This document shows, piece by piece, positions 1 to 6,878 of a stretch of DNA of 23,899 nucleotides. The notes beneath the pieces were generated by a model that made no database searches, was not told the origin of the DNA, and saw only the letters and a list, made by a program, of their open reading frames with translations. The DNA lies in contig JAEWIY010000182.1 in NCBI GenBank assembly GCA_023386835.1, forward strand, positions 1 through 23,899. The letters are read 5' to 3'. The translations under genes and the position numbers were made by a program. The stretch comes from Verrucomicrobiota bacterium. GTDB lineage: Bacteria > Verrucomicrobiota > Verrucomicrobiia > Opitutales > Opitutaceae. Numbering within the stretch: the first letter of the stretch is position 1; the number at the start of each line of letters is the position of its first letter.

Positions 1-1
1 G

Positions 2-1021
2 CTTCAGCCGCGCGCCCTGGTGGTTTACGCCGGCGAGAACGACCTCGCGGCGGGACAGTCGGTCGACCAGGTCGTCGCCTCCTTCACCGCCTTGCAGGGC
101 CAGGTGCGTGAGCGACTGCCGGACACACCGCTGATCTTCCTCGCGCTCAAGCCAAGCCCGCGCCGACAGGAGCTCCTTGGGAAATTCCGCGAAGCGAACC
201 AGCGCATCGCCGAACTGTGCGCCAACGCTCCGCACACCACGTTCGTCGACGTCTTCGCCCCCCTGCTCGGCCAGGATGGGCAACCGAGGGCGGAGTTGTT
301 CGGACCGGACCGGCTGCACTTGAGCGCGGCCGGTTACGAGACGTGGACGCAGGTGCTGGGACCGATCCTGTCGCAGCTGAAACCAGCCACTGCGTCCGGT
401 AACTGGATACGGATCCACCACGACGATTTTTCCCGCGGACTGGAACGCTGGCGGGTCGAACAAACCCAAGGCGGAACCGTCACCGCCGAGGACGGCAAAC
501 TCATCATCAACGACGCCAACGGATGCACCGTCTGGTTCCGGTCCCGGCTGCAGGCGCCTGTGCGCATCCGCTACACCGCGACAGCGTCGTCGCGCGCGCG
601 CGTCTCGGATCTGAACTGTTTCTGGATGGCGACGGACCCGCGGGAGCCGGACGACTTGTTTCACGCCGGGCACTCGCGCGACGGCACGTTCGCCAGCTAC
701 GATTCGCTGCGCACCTACTACGTGGGCTACGGCGGTAATGCCAACACCACGACCCGCTTTCGGCGCTACGACGGCACCGGCGCCCGACCGCTGGAGCCCG
801 AGCACGATCTCCAGTCCGAGCCATTCCTGCTGAAGCCCGATCACACCTACCAGATCGAGCTGATCGTCGACGGCGATCGCGTCCAGTACCTTCGCGACGG
901 CGAGGTGGTGTTCGACTACACGGACCGCGAGCCGCTCACCTCCGGTTGGTTCGGCTTTCGAACGGTGCGCTCCCGCCTCGAGATCGACGACTTCGAAGTC
1001 TGGTCGGCGCCCACCCGCTGA
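2..1021 (+). CDS. SGNH/GDSL hydrolase with C-terminal DUF6250-like domain (5' truncated)
   Basis: The reading frame is open from the window edge, so the N-terminus, including the nucleophile Ser block, lies outside; 339 residues are visible. Residues 11-14 (GEND) match SGNH block III, where the Asn helps form the oxyanion hole. D103 and H106, in DRLHLSAAGY, are the block V catalytic Asp and His. About residues 135-335 form a second, beta-rich part with many aromatic and Gly residues (YYVGYGGNANTTTRFRRY) and an LEIDDFEVW end, which I recall as the DUF6250 concanavalin-like fold. Family knowledge: SGNH hydrolases are esterases or deacetylases, often acting on acetylated glycans. The fused sandwich could bind carbohydrate, so an exported polysaccharide esterase is plausible, but the signal peptide region is not visible. 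Hydrolase class is well supported; the substrate is unknown and the DUF6250 name is from memory. Confidence 0.85.
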   Translation, partial: LQPRALVVYAGENDLAAGQSVDQVVASFTALQGQVRERLPDTPLIFLALKPSPRRQELLGKFREANQRIAELCANAPHTTFVDVFAPLLGQDGQPRAELFGPDRLHLSAAGYETWTQVLGPILSQLKPATASGNWIRIHHDDFSRGLERWRVEQTQGGTVTAEDGKLIINDANGCTVWFRSRLQAPVRIRYTATASSRARVSDLNCFWMATDPREPDDLFHAGHSRDGTFASYDSLRTYYVGYGGNANTTTRFRRYDGTGARPLEPEHDLQSEPFLLKPDHTYQIELIVDGDRVQYLRDGEVVFDYTDREPLTSGWFGFRTVRSRLEIDDFEVWSAPTR

Positions 1022-1040
1022 GCGACTGGGCGCCTCCCGT

Positions 1041-1244
1041 TCACACCAGCTGCTTGGCCCGGCGCTCAACGCGCCCACGACTGACCGTGCCGGTCTGCTT
1101 CTTGGCGCGCTTCACGGCTTTCTTGGCCTTCGCCTGAGTGGCGCCTGTTTTCTTCGCCACCTTGCGGCCGGTGTAGTTGATTTCGTGTTTCTGCGAGGAC
1201 ACGCGTTTGCCGTCCCCGCCCGATCGTGTCTTTTGCGTTGCCAT
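1041..1244 (-). CDS. Small Lys-rich protein, DUF3606-like
   Basis: A 67-residue, very basic protein. I chose the ATG at 1244 because an upstream extension of the frame (to 1454) has the Arg/Ala-rich composition of non-coding high-GC DNA, while the sequence from MATQKTRSGGDGKRV onward looks like a real protein. An AGGA lies about 13 bases before the start, a little far. The pattern of Lys/Gly/Asp-Arg-Val at the start, HEINYTGRKVAKKTG in the middle, and an AKKAV helix resembles small DUF3606-type proteins, in which a short N-terminal segment precedes a helix-turn-helix-like tail. The resemblance is partial. The high Lys content would also fit a nucleic-acid-binding protein. It is convergent with the SGNH hydrolase gene, with only 19 bp between stop codons. 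Function unknown. Confidence 0.6.
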   Translation of the reverse strand: MATQKTRSGGDGKRVSSQKHEINYTGRKVAKKTGATQAKAKKAVKRAKKQTGTVSRGRVERRAKQLV

Positions 1245-1653
1245 AACCCGACGTTGGTCCTCGCCCGCGTGTAGCGGTTCCATCACTACCAGGACCGCCC
1301 CTGAACATGGCCATGCGGTTCGGGCGCGCGCACGCCAGGTTGCGTCGAGCACGAGTCGGACGACTTCGCTGTCCGAATCGGCGCGCGATCCGCGGGCGTG
1401 CTTTCCACTGCGCTGCACCTGAGCACCAGCCAGCGCGAGCACGCGGGCGGCCACGGCCAGATTCGCGCCGGCAGCGCACCCTCTCCCCCCACCGCTCGCC
1501 CCTCGGGGCGCCGCCCCATCCGCGTCGCCAAGCGGGAACGGCTGAGATGCACAGGGTGTCTGGCGACTATTCCATGACCCTTGAGAACGTGCGGACGCAG
1601 GTCAGGCGCCTGGGTTCGCCGGGTCCAAGATCCACCTCAGTTGGAGGAAGCAC
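1245..1653. other. Intergenic stretch, no gene recognised
   Basis: About 410 bases separate the starts of two divergent small genes. Frames crossing it are Arg/Ala/Pro-rich shadows without recognisable protein character. It holds two short hairpins, TCGGAC/GTCCGA at 1356-1361 and 1371-1376, and CGCCC/GGGCG at 1497-1501 and 1506-1510. Neither has a T-tract. Promoters for both flanking genes should lie here, but I see no convincing -35/-10 pair. Confidence 0.5.
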
Positions 1654-2190
1654 ATGCAACACAAGGACAAGAAGGGCAAGGCGACCAACCCCGATCCGAT
1701 CACCGGCGCTCCGGGCTCGCATCCCGTCGGCACCGGAGTCGGCGCAGCCGCGGGCGGCGCGGCGGCGGGTGCAGCCGTCGGCACCGTGGCCGGCCCGGTT
1801 GGCACTGGCATTGGCGCGGCCGTTGGCGCGATCGTCGGCGGACTCGCCGGCAAAGGTGTGGCCGAAAAGATCAACCCCACCGCCGAAGAAGCGTATTGGC
1901 GCGAAAACCACACGACGCAGCCATTCACCCAGGGCCGCTCGTACGACGACTTCAGCCCGGCCTATCGCACGGGTTACGAGGGTTACGCGGAACTCGCCGC
2001 CGCCGGCGCGACGGGTCCGATCACGTTCGAGGAGCGCGAGGCGGAACTGCGCCGGCGCTATGAACGCGCTTACCCGAAGCTGAGCTGGGAAAACGCCCGG
2101 CCGGCCACGCGTGCCGCGTGGGATCGGGTCGCCCGGGCGCGGAGCAGTGCCACTGGCGACCAGTACGGCGGCGGCTCCCTGCAGGCGTAG
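1654..2190 (+). CDS. Glycine-zipper protein
   Basis: A 178-residue protein with a strong Shine-Dalgarno (GGAGGA, 1643-1648) five bases before the ATG, the clearest one in the window. Residues 1-24 are polar and include NPDPITG. Residues 25-68 form a long Gly/Ala/Val stretch with small residues at regular spacing (GVGAAAGGAAAG, GTGIGAAVGAIVGGLAG), a glycine zipper able to pack as tight helices in a membrane. Residues 70-178 are polar and aromatic (EEAYWRENH, RSYDDFSPAYRTGYEGYA), ending with WENARPATRAAWDRV. I recall conserved proteins with this three-part layout and the HPVGTGVGAAAGGAAAGAA core in many soil and water proteobacteria, usually annotated as hypothetical. No cleavable signal peptide is visible. 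Membrane association and a stress role are inference only. A strong intrinsic terminator follows. Confidence 0.85.
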   Translation: MQHKDKKGKATNPDPITGAPGSHPVGTGVGAAAGGAAAGAAVGTVAGPVGTGIGAAVGAIVGGLAGKGVAEKINPTAEEAYWRENHTTQPFTQGRSYDDFSPAYRTGYEGYAELAAAGATGPITFEEREAELRRRYERAYPKLSWENARPATRAAWDRVARARSSATGDQYGGGSLQA

Positions 2191-2214
2191 GCCGAACCCG
2201 ACGTCTGGCTCTGC

Positions 2215-2244
2215 AGCCCGCGCCTGCACCGGCGCGGGCTTTTT
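2215..2244 (+). terminator. Intrinsic terminator after glycine-zipper gene
   Basis: A perfect 10-bp stem (AGCCCGCGCC, 2215-2224, with GGCGCGGGCT, 2231-2240) and a 6-base loop TGCACC run directly into a T-tract at 2240-2244. It starts 25 bases after the stop codon of the glycine-zipper gene and is the only textbook Rho-independent terminator I see in the window. It also insulates the downstream tRNA gene. Confidence 0.9.
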
Positions 2245-2328
2245 CGTCAGGCGCTGCTGCTTCGCAACGAGGCGCGAAAACGGTATTGATTCGCCCGCGT
2301 TGGCCCGCCACGTTCTCGCCTCCCTTTT

Positions 2329-2405
2329 GGACGGTTAGCTCAGTTGGTTAGAGCACGTGCTTCACACGCACGGGGTCACTGGTTCGAGTCCAGTACCGTC
2401 CACCA
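2329..2405 (+). tRNA. tRNA-Val (anticodon CAC)
   Basis: A full cloverleaf can be drawn. The acceptor stem GGACGGT (2329-2335) pairs with ACCGTCC (2395-2401), then discriminator A and a genome-encoded CCA (2403-2405). The D-arm is TAGCTCAGTTGGTTAGAGC. The anticodon stem CGTGC (2356-2360) pairs with GCACG (2368-2372) around loop TTCACAC, giving anticodon CAC, which reads the Val codon GUG. The T-arm is ACTGG/CCAGT with loop TTCGAGT. No T-run follows the gene, and the stop codon of a convergent giant gene lies 17 bases downstream. Confidence 0.97.
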
Positions 2406-2422
2406 TCCTGCGGACGAGCGGG

Positions 2423-5400
2423 TTACGAGATAACCGCGGAAGGGAGCGAGAACAGGTCCGCGTAGACCAGGCGGCGGGCAATGGGCAGGAAGTCGTTCGG
2501 CGCCGGCGTCGCCTTGAAGAACAGTTCATGCTCCCGGATCACCAAACGGCGCGGACGCTTCGAGGCCGGCGGCAAATGCACATCCCCTTCCCACAAGGGC
2601 GCGATCTGCACGCCGGGCCCTGCCAGGAGTTCGGCGGTCAACAGGTCCGTCGAGGCGGTGGTCCGCGCCCCCGCGGCACTGACGCCGGTCTTCGCAGTAC
2701 TCTGGGCCTTTTTGGTCGTCGCCCGGGTCGTCGCTGCCGCCCGACCGACTGCGGTCGTGACCACGGTCGGACCTTGGGCCGGCGGTGTGGACGACGGTTT
2801 TGTGACGCTGACGCTCGTCAAAGGCGCCCAGTCAAAGTCGGGCGAACCGCCGTCCGGCAGCTCCTCCACCGCGACCGTGAACTCGTTCAGACCAAAGCGC
2901 TTCGATGGTGACGCCGGCTCTGCAGCCAATTCGGGCAGGTTGGGAATATGTGAGGGATCAATCGCTTCCAGCGGCGAACGCTGCAGCAGGGTCGTGAGTT
3001 GAGAGCGATTCAGCGGTTGCGCGATGTCGCGCAGCTCCGCCGGCGGCTGGATCGTCGCGCTGCGAACCGCAGAGAGGCTGGAGATGACCCGGCTGACGTA
3101 GGTTTCTGTCGGTGCCGGACCATAGATGCGCACGCGCAGCGTGTTGGAATCCACCCACCGGGCATCGAGCGTCCGATCCGGCACAAGTTGGAGGTAATCC
3201 GTCAGCACGACGCGCGACAGGTGCGCATCCTCGATCGAGAACGGCTGGAAACGGGCCAGCGCCAGCCGGATGAACGGGAAGTACGAGGATCCCGCCTGAA
3301 CCACGATGTCGGAGAACCACAACCGCCGCTCCGGATCGAACTCCACGTTGTGGCCGGCCACGGCGAAGAGGTCATGCTGGTCGCCGATTTCCTGCAGGCT
3401 GACGTTCGACCGCGTCGCCGTCGCCAGTGGGAATGCCGCCATGGTCGGTCCACTCGCCGGCGCCGGTGAATCAAACACGGGATCGAGGCCCCATTGCGTC
3501 ACGTAGGGCTTGTACGGGCTCTGCGCATCGATCGTGCCGGTCTTGAACACGACGCCGAGACGTTCGCTCTCCCCAGACGACCACCAGGGCCGGTCGAGGT
3601 ACACCCGCAGGCCGTTGCCCCGTCGGCGACGGAGCACGCCGTTGCCCGGCAGCGCCTGCTCCTCCCATTGGAACGTCGGCAGGATGTAGAGCGGCTGCGG
3701 GGCCGCCGGGCGGGCCGAACTCGGCACGTTGACGATATACTCGGTCCCTTCGCGGGTGATCGCCTTCTCGTCGTGGGTCAGCTCGACCGGGAAATACTCC
3801 CGGAAGCGGGTGGTGCCTTTCAGGCGATAACGAACGATGCGATGCTTTGTATCCCGAAATTCGTGACGCAGGGGCAACTTGGCCCGGGGCACGAGCGGGT
3901 TAACCGGTGGCGGGACCTCGAGCTCATCCGGATAAAGCGGGTTCATCTTCATCTCGGTCACGTGCCCGCTGCGGTCCAGCACCTGCCACGTTGGCTGCTC
4001 CGGGTCATCGAGCGGCTCCTGCCACGCTGCGAGCAGGTCAATCTTGACCGTGCTCTTGATGCTGAGATGCCACAGCCCACGCAGGTCTACATGTGTGTCG
4101 CCGAGCCGGCGGCTTGGAGAAAACTGGCGGATGGTCGGTGCGCACAACGGATGCTGCACGGCGTGCACGAGGGTGAGCGTGCGCCAGGGCGTGAACATCC
4201 AGTGCCGACCGGCCAGGATCAGCTTGCGCCGGGCGTCGGTCATCGCCCCGCGCTGCTCGATCCACTTCCACAAACCCATCTGCCGCGCCTCCGCCTCCGA
4301 AGGCAACAAGCTGCTGTAGCGGACTCGCGTCATGACCGCCTTCGCCTGGAACACCGTGAGCACCCGCGTGGCTTCATCCCACTGCGGCTCACCTGCGCCG
4401 GCAAACACCTCGTCGCAGTCCTGCAGCACCCCCGCCCGCTCGGCCAGTCGTAGTCGAATCGGCGCTACATTTGGCCAGTCACCGCTGAACAGCACCACAT
4501 ACGGCTCATTCGCCGGCCACCCCGGCAGGCCGACAAAGACGACTCCGGCCGCGAACGGATCCGGCAGATACGGCACGATCAGCTGCTCCTCCTTGTGCAG
4601 CACGTATTCGCCGGCCTGCAACGCGTCACCGGGCTGCCGGCTCGGGTCGTCCAAATCCGTCGGCTCCGCCCCCGTCGGTGCCACCAATTCGAGGTCCGCG
4701 CCCGGAATCGGCTCCTCCGCCCCGGTGTCGAGGTTGACCCATGTCCGCGAGAGGAAGGTCCCCGCCTCCCGTTGCGCCAGCCGGTATCCACGCGCGTGAT
4801 CAGCGCCCGGGCCCATAAATGCGTCGAACTTGCCATGGGTTTCCGCCTCGAGCTGCGATGTTTTCGGCGGCGCCACATGACGCTCGTTGACGTCTTCGTA
4901 ACGGTACCCTTCCCGCGCGGAGCCGGTGAGGTCCAGCCGGTCGCGCACCTTCTCGAGCACGTCCGTCACCTGCGGGTCAGACGCCCAGGCGGTCGTCGTC
5001 CGGTCGAAGTCGCTGCGAATCACGAGGTGCTCCAGCGATTCGCCCTCCGTGACCCGGGCGCGCAGCAGCAAAACGGGTGACGGCACCGGCTCGTAGCGAA
5101 CATAGTCATACAGCGGCGACGCCAAATCCTCCCGCGCCGTTTCGAGCTCGTGGCTGTTGCCCGCCAGATCGACCAGTCGCACCCGCAATCGGTAGCGGCG
5201 GCCAAAGCGCAACCGGGGCAGCGTTCCGGGCGGCACGGTGAAGTGAGTGGCGAGCCCGAAGGCCGTGGCGGCGTCCTCCTTCGGCACGACCGGTTCGGGC
5301 GCCGTGGGATCCACATCGAGCGTCCGGCCAGGCCGGGCGGCGACCAGACTCCAGCCGTCGAACGTCGCCAGTCGTTCGTGCAGGTAAAGGTCGGGCGCCG

Positions 5401-6844
5401 TTCCCGGCTCCCCGCGCGCCGCCGACGTGCTCTTGAGGTAACCTTCATCACGCAACGACAGCGTGTGCGATCCACGCTGCATGAAGCGGTACAGCCCCTC
5501 GCGTTCACACAGCGAGTGCCAACGACCGGTCTTTTCGTCCCAGATGTCGATCCGGTAGCCGCGCACGAGATCCTCGGCGAAGAATGTCGGGCGGGTGCCA
5601 CCCGCAAACGTCGTCTGCACCTCCGCGGAACGCAGGATGCGGGTCCGCAGCGCATTGGCCCGGTCGCGCCGGTAGAGCGCCAGCCCGGTGGAGCGCAGCG
5701 CCGCGAGGTCGTTTTGATTCGGCGTCTTGTAATTGCTCAGTTGCGGACGTTCCATGCGCACCAGCGTGGCTGCCGTGTGCATCGCCTTCATGGCTGTGCC
5801 ATCCACATCGACCTGGGCCAACAGGTACGGCGCCGGCTTCTTGAGATCCGGTGCGGCATCCGCCGCCTTGCGCAAATCGAGCAAACCCAACGAGCCCTCC
5901 GCTTCGGCCCCGTCCGCCGAGCGCGCATGAAAGTTGTCCTGGTCCATCCAATACGCGGTCCACGGGGGTGAATCCGGCTCATGCCACGACGGCGGCCGGT
6001 GCGTCTCGCCCCACGCCACCTCCACCCGCACCCGCCCTTCCGGCGGAACCTGCCCGTCGGGGACCCACGCCAGATCAAGCACCAGCCCAAGACGGCGCTG
6101 CAGTCGCGGATAGTCCGCCAGCGCCGCCAGCGCCTGGTGAAAATCAAATTCGGGACGCTTGATGGGCTGGGCGGCGAACGCCGGGTCCGGCCGTTCACGA
6201 TACGTGTTCCCGGCCAGCTTCGGCCGGTCGTAGAAACGTCGCGCCTGCAGAAAGGCCTGCTGCGCCTCCGACACCCCACCCTGGTACGGTCGGTACGGCA
6301 GCACCTTGGATTCCTTCAGCAGGCGCTCCGTCTGCGCTTCGTAGTCCTTCCGCACATGCGGATCCGCCAACGGTCCCAGATCGTCCTGCAACCGGCGGAT
6401 CGGCCCCGTGGCCTGGCGACCCCGCGGCGGTAACTCCGCGCCATGATTCACCGCCGCGTCGCTGTAGAGCTCGTTCAAATACGCATAAACGTCCGTCGCC
6501 GGATACGCGCGGATCGGCGTGTTCTTCAGATCAGTAAAGGTGTGCGCCCGAACGAACGTCTCCGCATCAAACAAGCGTTTCCAAAGGTCCGGATCCAAGG
6601 GGTCCTCACCCGGCACGGGGGTCAGCTCACCGCCCGCACCGTTTCCAAAAACGAGTTTGAAGCGCATCGCGGCGACGTAGTCCGGCCAGTGCAGGAACGT
6701 CTCAAACGGCTTCAGCACCTCATCGGCCGTCGGTGTGAGCCGCGGAGAAACGGCCACGGACACGCGCAGCGCTGATCTGCCGTTGGGGAGCGTGACGCGG
6801 CCGCGTGGCAGCGTTGTCCAGATGATGGATTGGGACAGGGCCAT
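2423..6844 (-). CDS. Giant uncharacterised protein B (1473 aa)
   Basis: I do not recognise a named family. The ATG at 6844 is preferred because the frame upstream of it is Arg/Ser/Pro-rich and would overlap the previous gene, whereas MALSQSIIWTTLPRGRV begins a sensible N-terminus. There is no signal peptide or membrane segment. Visible parts: a beta-rich start (about 5-70, ALRVSVAVSPRLTP); a charged helical part (about 145-260); a mixed region with an Ig-like strand pattern near 547-564 (FGRRYRLRVRLVDLAGNS); a polar segment at 650-675 (NERHVAPPKTSQLEAETHG); an aromatic block at 857-905 (HWMFTPWRTLTLVHAVQHP); and beta-rich sequence to about 1345. Residues 1345-1400 are an Ala/Thr/Lys low-complexity linker, followed by a folded-looking tail of about 70 residues. 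I have an unverified memory of similar large hypothetical proteins in actinobacteria (LRVSVVVSPRLTP-like starts). It lies 34 bp after gene A and is surely co-transcribed with it. Confidence 0.85.
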   Translation of the reverse strand: MALSQSIIWTTLPRGRVTLPNGRSALRVSVAVSPRLTPTADEVLKPFETFLHWPDYVAAMRFKLVFGNGAGGELTPVPGEDPLDPDLWKRLFDAETFVRAHTFTDLKNTPIRAYPATDVYAYLNELYSDAAVNHGAELPPRGRQATGPIRRLQDDLGPLADPHVRKDYEAQTERLLKESKVLPYRPYQGGVSEAQQAFLQARRFYDRPKLAGNTYRERPDPAFAAQPIKRPEFDFHQALAALADYPRLQRRLGLVLDLAWVPDGQVPPEGRVRVEVAWGETHRPPSWHEPDSPPWTAYWMDQDNFHARSADGAEAEGSLGLLDLRKAADAAPDLKKPAPYLLAQVDVDGTAMKAMHTAATLVRMERPQLSNYKTPNQNDLAALRSTGLALYRRDRANALRTRILRSAEVQTTFAGGTRPTFFAEDLVRGYRIDIWDEKTGRWHSLCEREGLYRFMQRGSHTLSLRDEGYLKSTSAARGEPGTAPDLYLHERLATFDGWSLVAARPGRTLDVDPTAPEPVVPKEDAATAFGLATHFTVPPGTLPRLRFGRRYRLRVRLVDLAGNSHELETAREDLASPLYDYVRYEPVPSPVLLLRARVTEGESLEHLVIRSDFDRTTTAWASDPQVTDVLEKVRDRLDLTGSAREGYRYEDVNERHVAPPKTSQLEAETHGKFDAFMGPGADHARGYRLAQREAGTFLSRTWVNLDTGAEEPIPGADLELVAPTGAEPTDLDDPSRQPGDALQAGEYVLHKEEQLIVPYLPDPFAAGVVFVGLPGWPANEPYVVLFSGDWPNVAPIRLRLAERAGVLQDCDEVFAGAGEPQWDEATRVLTVFQAKAVMTRVRYSSLLPSEAEARQMGLWKWIEQRGAMTDARRKLILAGRHWMFTPWRTLTLVHAVQHPLCAPTIRQFSPSRRLGDTHVDLRGLWHLSIKSTVKIDLLAAWQEPLDDPEQPTWQVLDRSGHVTEMKMNPLYPDELEVPPPVNPLVPRAKLPLRHEFRDTKHRIVRYRLKGTTRFREYFPVELTHDEKAITREGTEYIVNVPSSARPAAPQPLYILPTFQWEEQALPGNGVLRRRRGNGLRVYLDRPWWSSGESERLGVVFKTGTIDAQSPYKPYVTQWGLDPVFDSPAPASGPTMAAFPLATATRSNVSLQEIGDQHDLFAVAGHNVEFDPERRLWFSDIVVQAGSSYFPFIRLALARFQPFSIEDAHLSRVVLTDYLQLVPDRTLDARWVDSNTLRVRIYGPAPTETYVSRVISSLSAVRSATIQPPAELRDIAQPLNRSQLTTLLQRSPLEAIDPSHIPNLPELAAEPASPSKRFGLNEFTVAVEELPDGGSPDFDWAPLTSVSVTKPSSTPPAQGPTVVTTAVGRAAATTRATTKKAQSTAKTGVSAAGARTTASTDLLTAELLAGPGVQIAPLWEGDVHLPPASKRPRRLVIREHELFFKATPAPNDFLPIARRLVYADLFSLPSAVIS

Positions 6845-6878
6845 GGGGACGAAAGCAAAAGGTGACGGTAAGGTCGCT

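Noticed and set aside
2286..2314. Promoter for tRNA-Val (TTGATT, 17-base spacer, CACGTT)
   Set aside because: The -35 and spacing are acceptable, but the -10 matches the consensus at only two positions.
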